Assembly: GCA_004555335.1 (NCBI GenBank)
Contig: SFII01000091.1
Span: forward strand, 1-5,612
DNA: 5,612 bases
Reading direction: 5' to 3'
Origin: Coriobacteriaceae bacterium
GTDB taxonomy: Bacteria > Actinomycetota > Coriobacteriia > Coriobacteriales > Eggerthellaceae
A program made the translations under genes and the position numbers. A model generated the notes under the pieces. That model ran no database searches. It was not told the DNA's origin and was given only the letters and a program-made list of their open reading frames with translations. Positions 5,498 to 5,612 of this stretch are shown here, piece by piece; position 1 is the first letter of the stretch; every line of letters begins with the position of its first letter.

Positions 5498-5518
5498 GTT
5501 TCCGGAAACCTTGGAAAC
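5498..5518 (-). promoter_or_regulatory. GTTTCC/GGAAAC palindrome with an extra half-site
   Basis: GTTTCCGGAAAC (5498-5509) is a perfect 12-bp palindrome, and another GGAAAC follows at 5513-5518, 9 bp from the preceding copy. They lie between a possible promoter and the ribosome binding site of the TauE-family gene, where a repressor would act. The 5' leader could also fold there. No regulator is identified. Confidence 0.4.
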
Positions 5519-5532
5519 GTGTTTTCCGCTAA

Positions 5533-5562
5533 AGTATCCGTCGTGCTTTCCGTATCGAAAGC
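5533..5562 (-). promoter_or_regulatory. Weak promoter candidate with inverted repeat upstream of the TauE-family gene
   Basis: On the minus strand TTTCGA (5555-5560) and GATACT (5533-5538) are separated by 16 bp, matching TTGACA at three and TATAAT at four of six positions. The inverted repeat GCTTTC (5545-5550) with GAAAGC (5557-5562) overlaps the -35 side and could be an operator. This is a modest match and could be coincidence. Confidence 0.3.
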
Positions 5563-5612
5563 GACATGATGGGGGCCCGCAAGCGCGCAGCATCGCCTTG
5601 ATTGGAAAACGC

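Noticed and set aside
1..5612. CRISPR array, insertion sequence, rRNA or tRNA gene
   Set aside because: No regularly spaced direct repeats, transposase-like proteins, terminal inverted repeats with target duplications, or structural RNA signatures were seen.

Overview
The window is a GC-rich bacterial segment in which every gene I can support lies on the minus strand. Codon use strongly favours G/C third positions, and starts are preceded by AAGGAG/AGGAGG-type Shine-Dalgarno sequences. The gene content recalls gut Actinomycetota of the class Coriobacteriia (Eggerthellaceae-like). That assignment is from memory of similar lic-type loci and is tentative.

In transcription order (right to left) there are two blocks. 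Block 1 runs from 5482 to 3794. It holds an eight-helix TauE/SafE-family membrane protein, a 207-nt spacer, and a PxpA (LamB/YcsF) 5-oxoprolinase subunit. The usual partners PxpB and PxpC are not in the window. A 327-nt intergenic region follows. It carries a 14-bp inverted repeat beginning right after the pxpA stop, a 71-nt interrupted hairpin, and then a set of four TGTTCGG half-sites in front of block 2.

Block 2 runs from 3466 to 170 and looks like a compact choline-activation operon. Its first gene is a three-part fusion: a winged helix-turn-helix, a LicC-like nucleotidyltransferase (probable CTP:phosphocholine cytidylyltransferase), and a LicA-like choline/ethanolamine kinase. After a 187-nt spacer with a hairpin comes a ten-helix DMT-superfamily transporter (probable LicB-like choline permease). 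Two nucleotides after its stop is a 90-residue protein with a winged-helix-like layout. A near-perfect 14-bp stem-loop at 3-33 probably ends the operon.

The inferred job of block 2 is to import choline (or a related amino alcohol), phosphorylate it and activate it to the CDP form for decorating a surface polymer or making lipid. The transferase that would use CDP-choline (LicD-type) is absent from the window. The most interesting features are the enzyme that carries its own DNA-binding domain and the four-site operator of regular 30-20-30 bp phasing directly upstream of it, which together suggest that the fusion regulates its own operon. I did not find a wholly unfamiliar system; the novelty is in the fusion/operator arrangement and in the PxpA-TauE pairing.
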